Below, piece by piece: positions 34,514 through 49,872 of a stretch of 64,000 bases of DNA. The first letter of the stretch is position 1. Every line of letters begins with the position of its first letter. The translations under genes and the position numbers were made by a program. The notes under the pieces are model-generated. The model worked only from the letters and a program-made list of their open reading frames with translations, did not search any database and was not told the DNA's origin. The DNA comes from Siderastrea radians (lineage: Eukaryota > Cnidaria > Anthozoa > Scleractinia > Rhizangiidae), in NCBI GenBank assembly GCA_964017195.1, contig CAXHKT010000096.1:62001-126000 (forward strand), written 5' to 3'.

Positions 34514-36407
34514 GCAGTTACTCTCAAAGAACAGGTACTGTCCAGAATGCTATCACATTTAAAGATTACTCTTTGCCAAACAATCATCTACATTTCTATA
34601 ACACAAGATCGAGAATGAGGCTAGATGTTCAAAGCCAATGTTTACTCTTCTATAAAGCTGGTAACCTACTTGTCAATTTTAATCGCAATACAATTAACAT
34701 TGTATTGCGATTACAATTAACATTGTATTGTCATTGTTATAATACATCTGTTGCCAGTATCTGAAATACAGCTTCTGCACAGAGTACCATACAGTAGTGG
34801 CAATGACTGCTGTCAAACGACTGTCGAGTGATTGAAACATCTATTCTGACACAAGGGCAACAAATGACAATAATTTTCCTTGGAAAGTTGAAACTTGGCT
34901 AGCAGTCCATTGCAAATGACACATGATTAAACAAGATTTGCCTACACTCTTCAAAATGGCACCTCAATTCAACTGATATGCTATGGACAGTGTTTTCTGC
35001 ACTAACTTCTGCCAGTTTTTCTCATACTTGAAATTGTTTTTCTATTATTTAGAAATTCAAGGTAACTCTTACATTTCATGACAATAATGTCCTTGGAAAA
35101 TTGACACTTGGCTAGCAATCCAGTGGAAAACACACAAGAAATATCAAAAGCTTCTGGATCACAGCCGACATAAGCACTTACCAAGCAGAAAAGCACCATA
35201 AATTCACATGCAAAAACGGTGTGTTAATCTTGTGTTAAGTGAAGGTGTTCTGTTTCTTAATGAAACCTGCTCCCCATGTGGCCACATGGTAATCTCGTAC
35301 TGTCGAGGGAACAACATCATCTAAAGTCATGTATTTTTTATGTCCCACAGTGCTTATAAGCCAAATGTGTTCCCAACTGGAAAGTTTCGGAAAACTGAGT
35401 GACACCTGCAGAGCCATTTGTTTGCCATAGAAACCTTTTGGTTCCGTGATTTTCTGGCTTGGTTTGCAGTTACTCTCAAAGAACAGGTACTATCCAGAAT
35501 GCTATCACATTTAAAGATTACTCTTTGCCAAACAATCATCTAGTACATTTCTATAACACAAGATCGAGAATGAGGCTAGATGTTCAAAGCCAATGTTTAC
35601 TCTTCTATAAAGCTGGTAACCTACTTGTCAATTTTAATCGCAATGCAATTAACATTGGGATAGGTAATATTGTCATTGTTATAATACATCTGTTGCCAGT
35701 ATCTGAAATACAGCTTCTGCACAGAGTACCATACAGTAGTGGCAATGACTGCTGTCAAACGACTGTCGAGCGATTGAAACATCTATTCTGACACAAGGGC
35801 AACAAATGACAATAATTTTCCTTGGAAAGTTGAAACTTGGCTAGCAGTCCATTGCAAATGACACATGATTAAACAAGATTTGCCTACACTCTTCAAAATG
35901 GCACCTCAATTCAACTGATATGCTATGGACAGTGTTTTCCGCACTAACTTCTGCCAGTTTTTCTCATACTTGAAATTGTTTTTCTATTATTTAGAAATTC
36001 AAGGTAACTCTTACATTTCATGACAATAATGTCCTTGGAAAATTGACACTTGGCTAGCAATCCAGTGGAAAACACACAAGAAATATCAAAAGCTTCTGGA
36101 TCACAGCCGACATAAGCACTTACCAAGCAGAAAAGCACCATAAATTCACATGCAAAAACGGTGTGTTAATCTTGTGTTAAGTGAAGGTGTTCTGTTTCTT
36201 AATGAAACCTGCTCCCCATGTGGCCACATGGTAATCTCGTACTGTCGAGGGAACAACATCATCTAAAGTCATGTATTTTTTATGTCCCACAGTGCTTATA
36301 AGCCAAATGTGTTCCCAACTGGAAAGTTTCAGAAAACTGAGTGACACCTGCAGAGCCATTTGTTTGCCATAGAAACCTTTTGGTTCTGTGATTTTCTGGC
36401 TTGGTTT
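34514..36407. repeat. tandem ~950-bp repeats with relic exons, copy 2
   Basis: Same pair of repeats in the second unit, downstream of the second copy of the minus-strand gene. It is absent from copy 3, which breaks off before it. Confidence 0.8.
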
Positions 36408-36471
36408 GCTGTGGACTGGTGCTTATAATGATGTGCTTATGCTTACAATAAATGTGTGTAACTATTTTTAA

Positions 36472-39400
36472 TTACTGTCCACCTTCTCCAGGAGTGTCTG
36501 CCTGTTCATCCTGGAAACAGCCAGCAAAGACTTCCTGAGTGATTGTTTCTTCTTCTGTGCCTTGTGTCTGCAGAAACCAATGCCATCTGTTGTTGGTATC
36601 TGGAATGCTCCTTCTGCGCAGATAAATGAGGGCAGCAACCTGGCTTCGCTGATCTGCATGGTACCCTACAGCCGTAGCCATCTTGGACAAATTTGACCAG
36701 ACATCACCCCACCCTCTTTCAAGGTTTAAGTAGCGCAAACGTGGACACAACATGGCCAGAAAGCCGACATTTGCCACGTTTCGAAGCCTGGATTTGGAAC
36801 AGCTCAATAAGTTGCAGAATGCTGTAACTAGAATCTGCCTGCGATCTTCGGGAATGACACCTGAATTTAACTGATGTGCTATGGACGGCGCAAGTTCCAT
36901 CATGGCTGTTAACCGCTCATTTTTTTTCATGCCCAGTGCAACCAGAGTGGGTCGATCCAGCTTGTTCATTAACACACAAACACGACAATCGCTATTTTCA
37001 CAGCTGGTGGTGACCGTGCCCATGTCTCCTCCTTCACCATCTTGAATACAGTAGGGGCAGTTTTCATCGCGTTGATCATCTTGTGAGGAACGAGTAATGG
37101 GTTCCGCGAAACACACACAATCGCTCTTGCAACCCTGCCATACATCTCCCACTCCCTTAACAACGCTTTGGCTACGCAGCTGCTGGTACCTAAATCGAGA
37201 TGCCGCCAGCCTCCCAGCTTCTGTCGCTGATGACTCTACCTACAGAACAACAGGTGAGGTTTAGACAAGGGCCTGTGTCATGAGTATTTTGGTCGAGGTC
37301 AAAATTCTGATTAAAAGAAAACTGAGAACATTTTTATCAGCCAAATGATCTTAAAACTCCAAAAGGAAGATAAGTGAATTATTGAATGAAAAAAAAAATG
37401 TTTCTAGTGGTTTCTGCAATAACTTGGGGAAAACTTTAAAAAAAAATGGCCCAACTTTTGTACAGGTTTTTTACATCAGTAGGGTAGTAGCTACAAACAT
37501 TGTTGACATAGCCCTTTTCAAGACAGGTATGTAATGATGGTCGGTGATCGTGCTGTCAACCCAGTAACTGTTGCTTCAGGTCTCAGAAAATGGTTTAGAG
37601 TGCAAGACTCTAGCTTGTGCATTTATTACCATTTGAACCCTATGTTGCAGACATATTATACTGACTCATGGGCAGGGCATTTACGATGCGGCTTGTCCTG
37701 CTTCCTTTGTTGCCAGAGTAGGGGGAAAGAGAAAACTTTTATTCAAGTTACTTAAACCATGCATTCTCACACGTCAAGATTCTATTTTAACATGTCAAAT
37801 TTTCATTGTAGCCTACCTGCCCTGGATCACATGGCTGATTCTCACGCAAAAATTGTTCAAGTCTGCCCAGAGAGTCTTCACTTGGTATACGTGTTGCTGC
37901 AATTCCTGGTAGTGACAACAGGGCCTCTCTGGGGTTACGGAGTACTGGCTGGCTCACTTCCTGGTCTTCTCTGGCCTCCTGTGGTTCTTCACCAGCACTT
38001 GCAGTATCGCTAGTTTGGGAAGTACTGGGGAGAACTCGTCTCGGAGTCGTTCGTTTTCTTCTGTGCAGCCCTGAGCTGCCACTTGGTCGACGCTGAGCTG
38101 CGACTTCTGCTTCTGCTCTAGGTTCCACCTCTGTTGTTACACTGGGCCTCGACACATACCAGAAGACCAGATTTTCCACGTGCCTTCTCACTGCGACAGC
38201 ATGATCACTGCTTGTTGGCGCTGGTATCGAGACACACTCATTTCTTGGATCCCAGCTCACTGTAATTTCAGACTCGTCCGAGCTGCTTTCTGACTCAACC
38301 AAATCTGACTCTGATGTAGAGGTAAGCAGCTCATTCCAGTAGGTTGAACTGCTTGTCCTAAGGCCTTGTATTTGCTCCGCATTTAAAGGTGTGATGTCTA
38401 GAAAGTCCAGTCCAAACCGCAACATCAGGTCTATGAGACGAGCAGGCTTATGTTGCTTCCCTGCGTATCTGATGGCACTTGCACGAGCCAACATCAACTC
38501 AGCTGGCGTTAGTCCCAATCCTCGTAACATCCCACGGGATATGAAAGCAGCTATGTCACCTGCAAATTTAACAATTTTTAAAAAGCTTAGTTTTAGCATG
38601 AGGCAAAGGAAACTCAACGGAAACTAAAAAGAACAAAGTTTTAAGAAAAAACATTGCTCAGTTGTTTAAAGGGATCCAACCTGATCCTTATCCTGGATTA
38701 GTGATTAAGTCGCTTAATCATGCTTTGAACAACCAGCCCCAGGTTGGCAACGTAACATTGCTTTGTCCTTCCCTCTGGGGTAAATAGTTTAACAGGACAC
38801 CAATCACTTGTGTGACTTTTCATTTGACATGCAAATGGTCTTTTCTTAATGTATACCAAGGTCAACTCTTTTACAATTCTGTGTCAACTATCAACTGAGT
38901 CCTGGATTAATATTGACAGGCTTTCAAACAACCGGACCCCAAGATCCCTCCAGAATACAGAATACAGCAACTACCACACCTTTTCTTAGCATAAATTTAA
39001 GTTCTCACCTAAGGTGAGTTTTATTGCCATTGTGGTTACCACAGCAATGCAATGACGTCATTGTTATTTTGGCATATAGTTGATTTTCTTAAATTCCAGA
39101 GGTTTTTATTGCTAATCGTCTGTTAAAACAGCTCGAATAAATCACTTTCATTTTTAAAGCTAAGCACTTTAGCTGCAAATTTCTGGAAAACGCTCTCTTA
39201 GATTTTTCTAGAAGGCAGCTGTGTGAGCTACAACCACCATGAACCGCTTCGAATTAAAACCTTCTAAAATAAAATAAAAATGACTATATGTGAAAATATA
39301 AACAACATCATTGCTTTGCTATGGTAACCTCAATTGCAATAAAACTCAAACTGAGACAAATCTATTTCTAGGAAATGTGTGGCAGTTGCTTGCCTTTTTC

Positions 39401-42400
39401 TATTTCTTATAGTGATGTAATTTGCCTGCAATCTTAGAAGATATCACACTAAGAAATCCAATCGAACAACACTGTACTGCACACTTGTTGAAAACATTAA
39501 ATATTGGTTGATTGTTACCTGTTGACAAACTGCGGATTGCCTGATTGGAAATACGTGCCGCCACAGTGATATTGCCAGATAGAATGCCTCCATGGGATTC
39601 ATTAATTAAGCGACGAGGATAGCCATGTGTAAATTGAGCAGAAATATCACTCCAGGAAGGCGCGCGCAAAAACATTACGTTTCCAAAAATGTCAATTCGT
39701 AACTTGTCAAGGTGGTAGTCAAATGTCGCATTGCCAGTGATCATGAAAGGGGCAAGAGGACTCCCAGCCTGCTGAAACATTGTTTGTTTGGACAGTCGAC
39801 TGCGCATTTCATGTGTTTGGTCAGTACAGGGCTGCTGTTGTCTGCACCATTCTTCTCTGTCTGCTACGTAGCGTTCACAGTACTGCCTGCATTCATCTAG
39901 GTTTTGAAATTCAACTTGTTGGCTTTCGTCTTCAGGGAAGAGGCCACGCGGTAATTTCAGCGTGTCAAAGAGAAACATCTCAAAATTGAACTCTGTTAGC
40001 TGTTCAACAGATTTGGCTAGGCCAGCTGGAAAATATGGATGAAGAGGCTGGGTCTCTAACCCCAAATCACTGCTGCTGGATGTGCCAGCGATAGCTGTAG
40101 GAAGCTGCCTGACGTCTTCCTCTTGTATGCTTTCCTGTTCTCGACGTAGACTGTCCAGGGCTCTATGGGCACTAGGTGAATTTCCAGAAAGGGGAGATGA
40201 GTCGTCGATAAATGACCTGTCAATGACATATTTCCATCATGACATCACATGGAGCACTGAAACATCACCTAAGGTCTCGTGCCTTAAGTTTTCATTTTGT
40301 GCTCCAGTGTGTTCATATTTATTTTCTCAAAAAGTAGACCTTTACTTTTAAAGACCATAATTATGTTCCTTCTAGGCCACCTGTAGGTCTCCAACTGAAA
40401 AGTTTCAGGAAATTCTGTGAGTGTTTTTGAGCGGCTGGGTGGATGGTCTTGGTAAATAAAAAAGTCACAAGGAGAATCTCACATGTTTCCAGGAAAATAT
40501 TAACCTGAAGTTTTTCCAAAATGCTCCCAGGAAACGTCTTGAAACTTCTCAGTTGGAAAAAAATTACATGACCTTTGAACGTTGAGGTCTAAATTTCAAT
40601 GTCTATCAAATGGCACAGATTTCAACATATACTACACCACCTTTTCAACATATGACCAAAGTTTAGTTTTTCATTGGTTTCCTAGCAACAGCTGTCACCA
40701 TAGCAACGGTCATGGACAACCCCTCATTTTAAATAATGTCGAATATCTCGAAAACTAGTCAGACATTTTATGACGAAACTTCACCTATATGAACTACTAC
40801 TGTACCTGCACAACTTGTATGCAAAATTAAGGAAAAATCTGTAATCTGAGCGTTTTCAAGTAAATCATGATTCATTTTTTACGGGCTGATTTTGGTCATT
40901 CCCGCAATTTTCTCCAATATTTCAAGAAAGATAAAACTTAACACTTTCTCTTTTCAGTTGAAAGATCTTTTATGATAGCAAAACATTCTTAATTCTTAAT
41001 TTTTCTCTTAAATTGATTGCCATTAGAATAATAATTCTTTTGGTTGTTCCAGCAAGTTTTAGGCTGAATAAACATTTGTGTTATTAGAAAAGAAGGCTGA
41101 ATCTCGGTCAGGTTTCAGTTGTTATTAACATTCAACGAGCAACAGTGTTATTTTGTGTTTCCTGGTCTATTTCACGGTTATTGACGTGCAATGAATATTT
41201 ATACATGCTGCGCTTGTGTCCTCTCGTGCATTTATAATTCCTTCTGATAATAATAAAAAATGTTTGTTGTCTGAGCTTCTTCCTGGACTCTCTTTTCCAT
41301 CAGCCTTTAAATACTAAATCACGTTCTAGCATTTTTAATTATGGATTGCCCACGAGTGGCATTGGCCGAAAAAATGATGAGAAACAAGCTCAGAAGCCGA
41401 ATATTTTTTTTTTATTATGAGAAGGGATTATAAACGCACGAGAAGACACAAGTGCGGCCTGTATAAACATTTATTTCACGTGAATAACCACAAAATAGAC
41501 CAGCAAAAACAAAACAAAACAAAACTGTTGCTCGTTGAAAGTTAATGACAACTGAAACCTGACCGAGATTCAGACTTCTTATCCAACAACAGAAATGTTT
41601 ATGTAGCCTCAAACTCGCTTTCTTGAAATATTGCAGAAAATTGCAGGAATGACCAAAATCAGCCCGAAAAAGGAATCCTGATTTACTTGAAAACGCTCTT
41701 ACATATATTCCCCTAATTCTGCATACAAGTTGTGTGGGTACAGTAGTCCAAATAGTTCAAGTTTCGTCATAGTGTCTGACTAGTTTTCAAGATATTCAAC
41801 ATTATTTCAAATGAGGGGTTGTCCATTACCGTTGCTATTGTGACAGGTGTTGCTAGGAAACCAATGAAAAAATAAACTTTGGTCATATGTTGAAAAGGTG
41901 GGGTAGCATCAAGGAAGTCGAAGTTTATCTTCTATGCGAAATATTTGGATTTTAATAGATACACAATAAGGCTAAAAAAAAAATGTCGTGAGCCTCCTTA
42001 AGAAACAATAGACACATCTAATTTCTCCTTGCAGCATCAGTACTTGATCAAACATACAGGCCATGGGAATGAAGAAAATTGATTACCAAAGATAAAACAA
42101 TGTCTCGATGGTTAGGAACATTCTCCCAATAGTACCAAAAAAAAATAAACAAATAACAGAAAGGAGAACTTGCTTTTTGATATTGGGGATTAAAGGGTTG
42201 TGTGGTTCCAGAAATATCCGTGCTCCCCCATTTTTGTGTATTTTTTTGGCAGGGGGGAGGGGGGACTTGCCACTCCCTCCGCCTGAGGTTTTTGTGTCAT
42301 TTAGTTCTCCTTCCCTCTCGAGATTTTTTTGTCCCTTCTGTGGGTGGGAGGGGCATGGATATATTTTTGAAATGTACGGGGCTCGAATATCAGTTCTCAG

Positions 42401-43521
42401 CTAAGACTGAACTAATATAATTATAGGTTCCACTCCTAAATACTTCTATGTATTGACACTGTAAGATTGCTGTTCAAAGCAACCTGTGCGCGAAGATTTG
42501 ATTTATTCCTTAATAAACGGAGACTGCTAGTGGTCCCAGTGTAGACAAAAATCACAAAATCAAGAATATCTCTGGAAATGTTGTGGCATTGTAACTGAAA
42601 TTTGACACCAGTAATGTACCTTGCAAAAGACATTAATGCATACTGTGATGTCTCCATGACAACAGTCAAGCTTCTTGGTCTCTTTCTTTCTTTTACATTC
42701 ACCCCTTAATAAGGAAACAGCGCAATATGCACATTCTAAAATATTTTTTCAAACCAGGAGGAGACTGCAGCTCAGATTGTTGACATGGAAACATCACAAT
42801 ATGAAGCATTTTATGTCAAACAAAAAAAGCAATACCTTTGTTGAGTTTCCCCTTCTCCATCGTCTGTTTCTTCCCTGGAATCTGCCTCTGACTGTTCCTC
42901 TCCCCTGCATGAGAAAGCAAGGTGTTGTTTGAATATGAAAAACAGTGCGTAGAGGGGCCCTCTTTTTTTTTTTTTTATACGCCCCTGACCATAACTTTTG
43001 TATACAAGTTTCACCATATATTGATTTAAGCTTTTTGGCGATTGAAGGATCAAAACGTTCTTAAAATGTTCTTTCTCTGGGACAAAGGTTTTTGTTTTTT
43101 CGCCGCTAGTATTGTTGGTTACATAATATGGTGTGTTCAGTTTTGCTATATGAAAGCTAGAGACTGTTCATGCTACGAGCTGTTACAGTGTTCATTGTAA
43201 GAACAGGGTTCAATTTCAACCCTTTTTGAGACGTTCTGATAAAAAAAAATGTTTCGTTAAAGAAATCAGTGAATTCCATTCTTTTGTCTTGACAGTAATT
43301 TATCGAACTCATATCAAATGCTGATTAGCCACGTGCTGATGTCCCGCCTTGAAACGCCAAATACAATTCAGAAAAGGTTTAGGCTACACGTTAATGCAAG
43401 GCGTTAGATCGTACCTACTGCCTTCCTCCTGGGCTTCAGTCTCTATGAAGGACCTTCCCTCCACTCTAGGGCGTCCTCGCCTGCCACGGGAAGCTTGAGA
43501 AGATTTCCGTTTTGGCGGCAT
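36472..43521 (-). CDS. unrecognised 794-aa AT-hook/cysteine-cluster protein, copy 2
   Basis: CDS: complement of 43521-43415, 42904-42836, 40216-39519, 38559-37817 and 37239-36472. It has the same exon structure and reading frame as the first copy, with no disabling change seen, so both units keep an intact gene. Confidence 0.8.
40632..41906. mobile_element. 1.27-kb intronic foldback element, copy 2
   Basis: Same inverted-repeat element in the second unit, in the same intron. Confidence 0.78.
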
Positions 43522-45156
43522 GAATGCAAATAAAAAACACAACAGTCTCTCCCAGCAAATGGAGCGAACAGGAATGATTAGGCACTTGTGTTTTGCTCAT
43601 AAGCAGAACACATTGAAAAGTAGTTATTTTAGACAAGTTATTTAATGTTTTCCTTCATAAGAAAAATCACCTTAAAAGGTAAACTTGTTTCAAGACAAGA
43701 TTGGTGTCTAAATAAGGGCATTATAAACATTTGTAAAGACGGCGATGGGCCCACTCAGATAAAACGGCCATTGTGCGACGTGAAAAGAACGACGCAAATT
43801 TTGTAAAATATAGCGTCTTGCCCGATGAAATTCGTCTGTTTTTGCGAAGCATTTTTAATAGTATGTTACAGTGCGCGGTTGGTTTTCGTGGTTCAAATTC
43901 GGAAAGAAGAAATCAGAGTTTTGTTTACATGGCTGCTGTCCTTTAAACTCACCAAATATGGTAGTCCATTGTTCAGGCGCAGAACCTTGCTCACAACAAT
44001 GCATTGATTGACGGCCGGAAATGAAAAGTACTTCGCGACACGAACGAAATAAACATTGGGTCGCATTGACGACTTGAAGGCGTTTTTCATGTCCGCAAAA
44101 TGTATACGAAGACGCATGTGTTTAGAAAACTTTGCTTTCTCACATTACACCGGTAAAAGTGTCAGGGTGAATTCTTAGCGAAAATCATTTTGAATTACAA
44201 GTTAGCAATATGACTTAAATTATGTTGTGATTTGGTATTTCTCTTTGTCATTCACCTTCTTGTGTGATGATACTTGTAACTTTCGATATGTCTTTTATCG
44301 ATCGAATACAGATTATTATTATTATTTTGAACCTTGCTAGCAAGGGTGAATTTACAGCCACCTTCCTTCCTTCCTTCATCCATTCACTAATCTCTTCTAT
44401 CATCAATTTTCTGTGTTTATTTATTTCATTTTTTTAGGGCTTCTGAAATTCCAAAATTCAATCCCATAAGCACGAACGCAATGACTGTCATTTTTCGATT
44501 TTTGCAAATGAATCATGTTGCGAAAACACCCTGCATTTTCATCCCGCTTCCGTACTTTTTCTTGATGAGACTCGCGTCTACAACAAATATATTTCTTGCG
44601 CACAGAAGTTGTTTAGGACTAAATTTAAGAACATGAAATGGTTCCAAGGCTTGTAACTTTGTCACTTTTTGATGTCTTTCCCTCTTTTTTTATCACGAAG
44701 ATAGCAGTGTTGCAAAAACGCAGCTTTTGAAAACTCTTTGAATTTTAAATCCCACTGGGTTATTTTTGTTTTTGTCAGACTTAAAATTTCGACAATAAAG
44801 AAATTTTCGGACGCCAAATTGGTTCTCAGTAAGCTTTAGCACAGAGAATACTGTCAATTAAGGCACTCTAAACATCCTTAATGCATCAAGTTTGTTTTTT
44901 GTTTGTATTTCATCATTTGATGCCCGCAAAATGCATAGATGTTCTAATGAAGGTGAAATATTGCCTTTGTTACAACACAATAGCAGTTTTTTTTAACGAT
45001 GCCGCGTCGTCTCACCTCACAGGTCCTCACACCTCGGCGGCAATAAGTCAAGCTATCAATTCATCATCGTTATTGTCAAACTTTCATTTCGGTGCTTGGA
45101 AGAAGAAGAAGGCAAAAAGCATCTCACGCGCTCTTCTTGTTTATTCAGTCGTGAAC

Positions 45157-48100
45157 ATGTACCGTCAGCGAACAGTCCCAGTAAGCGTTGTTCATTACGA
45201 TCTTACTTCAAGCGAAGATGAACTGAGCGACTCTAACGAAACAGAACAGGCAAGGGGCTTCATTTTAGCTTCAGCAAGACTCTCACCCCCGTGCCTGACC
45301 GTGTCCGACTGCGACGTTTCAGAAGTGGAAGACGGAGAACAGCCTCCGCAAGCTGAAACCGCGAGCGTGGTAGAAGTGTTATGCAACGAGGACACGGGAG
45401 GAGAAGACACTAGTAAAGTTGACAGCCCCGCGGCTAAAAAGACCCGACTCCATTCTTCATCGGCAGAAAGCTCATCAAGCGACCAAGAGACAACCACGGA
45501 GGCAGCCAGGGGAGTCCCAGCTAGTATTGTCATCAGCTCCTCCTCCTGCTCCTCCTCCTCCTGCTGCTCCTCCTCAGCAGAAGAACAAGAAGAACAAGAA
45601 GAACAGGAAGAAGAAGAAGAAGAAGAAGTTGCCAAGGGCGTGTTGCCCCATCCAGTCCGCAAACCTTATGCAGTCAAGATGTGTGACTTGCCAGCCGGAC
45701 TCCGAGAATTCCTGAGGCAAGCAGAGTCCTTCTTCACTCGACCACACTCACTAGCAAGGCTTGGACAACACGTCTCCAATACTACGTACGTAAAAGCCCA
45801 GGAACGCATGCTGTGTAAGTGAAACTTTTGTTACTGAGTGCGCAACTTTCTCCCTTTTAAAAGGAGAAAGTTTAATGTATCAAAACGACTTTTCGACTTA
45901 ATATCGAAACGGCCAAATACTTTGAGTATTCAAAGTTTCGAAAAGGATTCCGTGCGATCTCACCTGATTTCACTTTAAGGCTTTTCTTGCATCGTATTTT
46001 AACGCAGCTTTCGATGAAAAATAATAAACCTTAGAAAGCGCATCTCTGTGGAAGAGACTTGACGGGTTGCGATACGCGCGAAAAAATTCGCAAACATAAA
46101 TTGAGAGCAAAAAGCACATACATATTCCTCATTCTTACAACTAGCCCCTTTGCATTTCTTGTATACTAGTTATTTTAAAATGTGTTGATAAATAAGACTC
46201 GTTGTCGCTTTCAGGTTTCCTGGGATACGTGAGGCACCGCTTTTCAAAGGAGACCTTAACACCAAAGATATTTCAGCGCAGCGACTTGATCGAAAGTTAC
46301 TTCGACTATTTAAAGGTCAGTGTGCGCTCCCACTCCTCCCTCCCTCCCTCCATTCATTCATTCATTCATTCATTCATTCATTCATTCATTCATTCATTCA
46401 TTCATTCCTTTCTTCCTTCCTTCCTTCCTTCCTTCGTTCATTCATTCATTCATTCATTCATTCATTCATTTCAGGATGAAAGACAACTCTCGGCCGCAAC
46501 GATTAGCAACCACGCAAGTAGCCTGTTGTATCCGCTGAAGTATTTCTATCGCCGTGAGGCGCCAAATTTCTTCGGCGTGCCCATCATCGCCCAATTGCGC
46601 AAAGCAGCGACGCTCTTACAGAAGCAAGGCGAGGCAGACAGACCGAAAACACGCGAGGATCTCAAGGCCCTGAACAAATGGCTGGATTGGTGAGTAGTGT
46701 AGGCAAACTCTAATAATGCTGTCGACTGGTCCATCCTATCCAGCGCACCTCAAAATCGCAAAAGTAGGCACGGGAATCGACACGATGTAACTCACTAATA
46801 ATAGCAAAATGTGTGGATTAAGAAGCTAAACAACGGCCTGACTTTTCACTGCATATCTAGAGCATAAGAACCATTTTAAGGGTTCTCTTTACTGTTTTGG
46901 CCTTTGCGCAGAAGTGGTTTCAGAAACCAAAGATTAGAAACAGCAATGAGTCAGGGGCACCCAACGACAAAATTTTAGCAAAATACTTGAAATATCATTT
47001 TCTGCTTTCTTAGATTGTTTCAGAGCTTTTTAAAGGCATATTTGTGTAAGCTAGTACAGATTGATCTGTTCGGATTTTCTAGCTGGAAATTTAGGCCGCA
47101 GAAAAGTTTAGGAAAGAAAATCCTAGCCGCCGAATTCCCGAGCTGCTGATGGCTCTCCGAAAATGCTCGCTGACCTTACTTTGGACTCTGAACGACATAT
47201 ATTTGTCCCTCCGAAAACAACAGGAACTAACAAGTCACCTTTTTACGAAAGTCGGACGGATATTTTCCCACAGAAATCCCTAGCTTTCACTGCAATTTAA
47301 TCAGAAAATCTCAGGCGATTTTAGTCCTTCCGAACAGATATTCCCCGAAGCGAACCGTTGGGTGCCCCTAATGAGTTTAACGATCTACCGGCATCTCTTT
47401 TGCCGTTTCTTTGTTTGCTCGTTTATTGCAGGGACGAGGTAATCGAAGCCACAGCGCTGCAGAGGTCACGATTTGAAGTTGCCCGAGGAAAACGACAGCG
47501 CGCTAGAGAAGCTGCAGATCTTCTGCTCCTGTCGCTATACTGTCACATTCCGCCGAGCCGGGGGCTAGAAATGCGCACGCTGCAGGTCGTTCATGAAACA
47601 GAACTGGCCGGGCCCTTCTCACCAACTGACTTCAGAAATCGTAATATAGTTCTCCTGCAGAGCTCTGGTGGAGTGGTCATTTACATCCAATTGTTTAAAA
47701 CGAGCAAGTTTGTAGGACCTGACAGCATCACAATAGAGGTGGGTTCTCGTAACTACATCGTTCTTGCGTTCAGTCAAAACGTGCACGCGAGGTTTTCAGT
47801 TGGCATGGAAATTGACAATGCAACCAGAGAAACATTTTGCCCGGCCAGGTGACAAAAACTTTTCAGGGATACGATACGGGATCAGGAGATCTCTTTGAAT
47901 TCCTTCATTGGGATAATCTAGCATCGAGAAGGAACAAACGCCTCTGCCTTGTAATGTATGACACCACAGAAAACTGCCACAATATTTGAGTGATCTTTTT
48001 CCATGAAGCTGTGAAAGCAACCCCTCCAAATCTCGTCTTAGAGAAAACACTTTTAAAATAGAAATGACGCACATTCCAAGAACGGAATCCTTCAAGGGTT

Positions 48101-49872
48101 CTTTTTCTTAATCCGTACATTTATTGTCAATTTATCCATTTTTTCATTGTAACGTAAATTATTATTATTTTTTAAATCTACAAATGTGTAGTATTTATTA
48201 TATAAATTATAAGAGTTTTGTTTGGCTAATTGTATGATCTATTACTCCTACATACGGCTTTCGCGTAAAGAAGTTGTAAAACTTACGAAATTACCGTGTT
48301 TGAATAAAAGTGATTCCTTCGTTCATTCTCTCTCCACAGGCGGGTAGCGAATTGTGCAGACTTCTGAGGCAATACGTGAAGGAATTCCGCGGCGAGCTTC
48401 TACAGAATGAAGAAAATGATTACCTCTTTCTGGTGGGTGAGTAACTACAGTAGCTAGGCTTCACACCCATAGTGATGAACGAGTTTACTCAAAATCTGCA
48501 TTCCAGAGCTGCAAAAGTCATGAAACCTCAAAGTTTGCCCCCAGTTTGTCAGTGTCTCCATACGAAGTGATGGTGTACAGGAACGTTTTTGCCTCCTCAG
48601 AAAGCTTCAAAATTGAAATAACCTAATTTCTTACAAATAAAAGGATCTATGTTGTTGAAAAGAAATATTTTATGGCGTTCATTTAGTGTAGTAAAATTAG
48701 GATACTTCAAAGTTACATCTTCAAAGAGGTTTTCTCTTGTACATTTATGTCAACTGCAGTGGAGAAGGAAGCGAGTTTCATTTTCTACCTCGCCGGATGA
48801 ACAATTCTGGCGTATTTTCAGATTTTCTGGAGTTTTGTGAACATAGAGAGTCAAGAAATTATCCTCTTAAATGTCTGTGCGAACCGTGTTTCCAGATCTC
48901 TAATTCTAAGCCTTTCTGATTTCAGAATTCAAACGGCCTTCCCTACTCCAGCGGTTCTTACTCGAAGCACATAAAGGGGCTCACGCTTCGGTTAACTGGA
49001 AGCGAAGTGTCCGTCAATGGCCTTCGTTCGTCCTTTATAACTTGGGCTTATTCCCAAAGGTATGTAACTTGGACTCCAGTTCTACTTCACTGCACGGCAT
49101 TTAGAATTTTGAAAATACTACCAACAGCTAGAAAAAAACAAAGAATCAAACAAAGCGCATACTAATGTCAAATTCAATCACGTTTGAGGAAAAGACCGAA
49201 GGTTGAATTTAATCTAATCTCTCCAAGAGAGAGGCAAGTCATTTCGATAATGATGTACTGTTAAGAGCCAACATTTTAGCTAAGAGATCAGTCACATCCT
49301 TGTGCTAAAAGAAAAACAGGAATTGGTCTCGTGGGAGTGAGCCAGTCTAGACCATGCTGTCTTTCGTCTTTTTCAGTGAATGCGACGACAAACTGAAAGA
49401 CAGTTTAGCAGCAGCTTTACGTCATTCAAGGCAACAAGCGCAGAACACCTATGACCGCAGATCGGCGAACGATAAAAAGGCTGCAGCTTTAACGCTGGCT
49501 AGGCGCAAGGCGGAAGAACATCTCGACAACCCGGAGAGCGTGCCAGAACCTGAGAACGCTGTAGAACCCGAGATCGCAGTTGGCCAGTTTGTGGGTCTGG
49601 TAGAAGCTGACAGCACCCTGCAAAAGCCAGCGATTTTGTTGGGGAGAGTGCAAGCGTTTCTGCCTGGTGACCAGGTCTGTCTGTTGTGGTACAAGAACAC
49701 TGGAGCTGGCGTGTACTGCCTGCAGCTGGATGAAACTCAGTGGCTTGAATCGAAGGATTCCCTGGTTCCCGTGCGAGTAGCAGCAGCCAAAAATCGCCAG
49801 CATACTTATCGACTGCTCACCAGTCTGCGCACAATACATAAGGCAGTTCACGGGGGTGGGCGCGACTCCTGA
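45157..49872 (+). CDS. tyrosine recombinase, copy 2
   Basis: CDS: 45157-45814, 46215-46315, 46475-46689, 47432-47738, 48340-48432, 48926-49059 and 49377-49872. Exons, splice sites and catalytic residues are the same as in copy 1, with no disabling change seen. Two apparently functional copies of the recombinase therefore sit 28.7 kb apart in direct orientation. Confidence 0.87.
46351..46470 (+). repeat. intron microsatellite, copy 2
   Basis: Same tetranucleotide run at the same length in the second unit; equal length in both copies argues for very recent duplication. Confidence 0.95.
46953..47369. mobile_element. 417-bp MITE in recombinase intron 3, copy 2
   Basis: Same element and flanking duplication in the second unit. 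Confidence 0.82.
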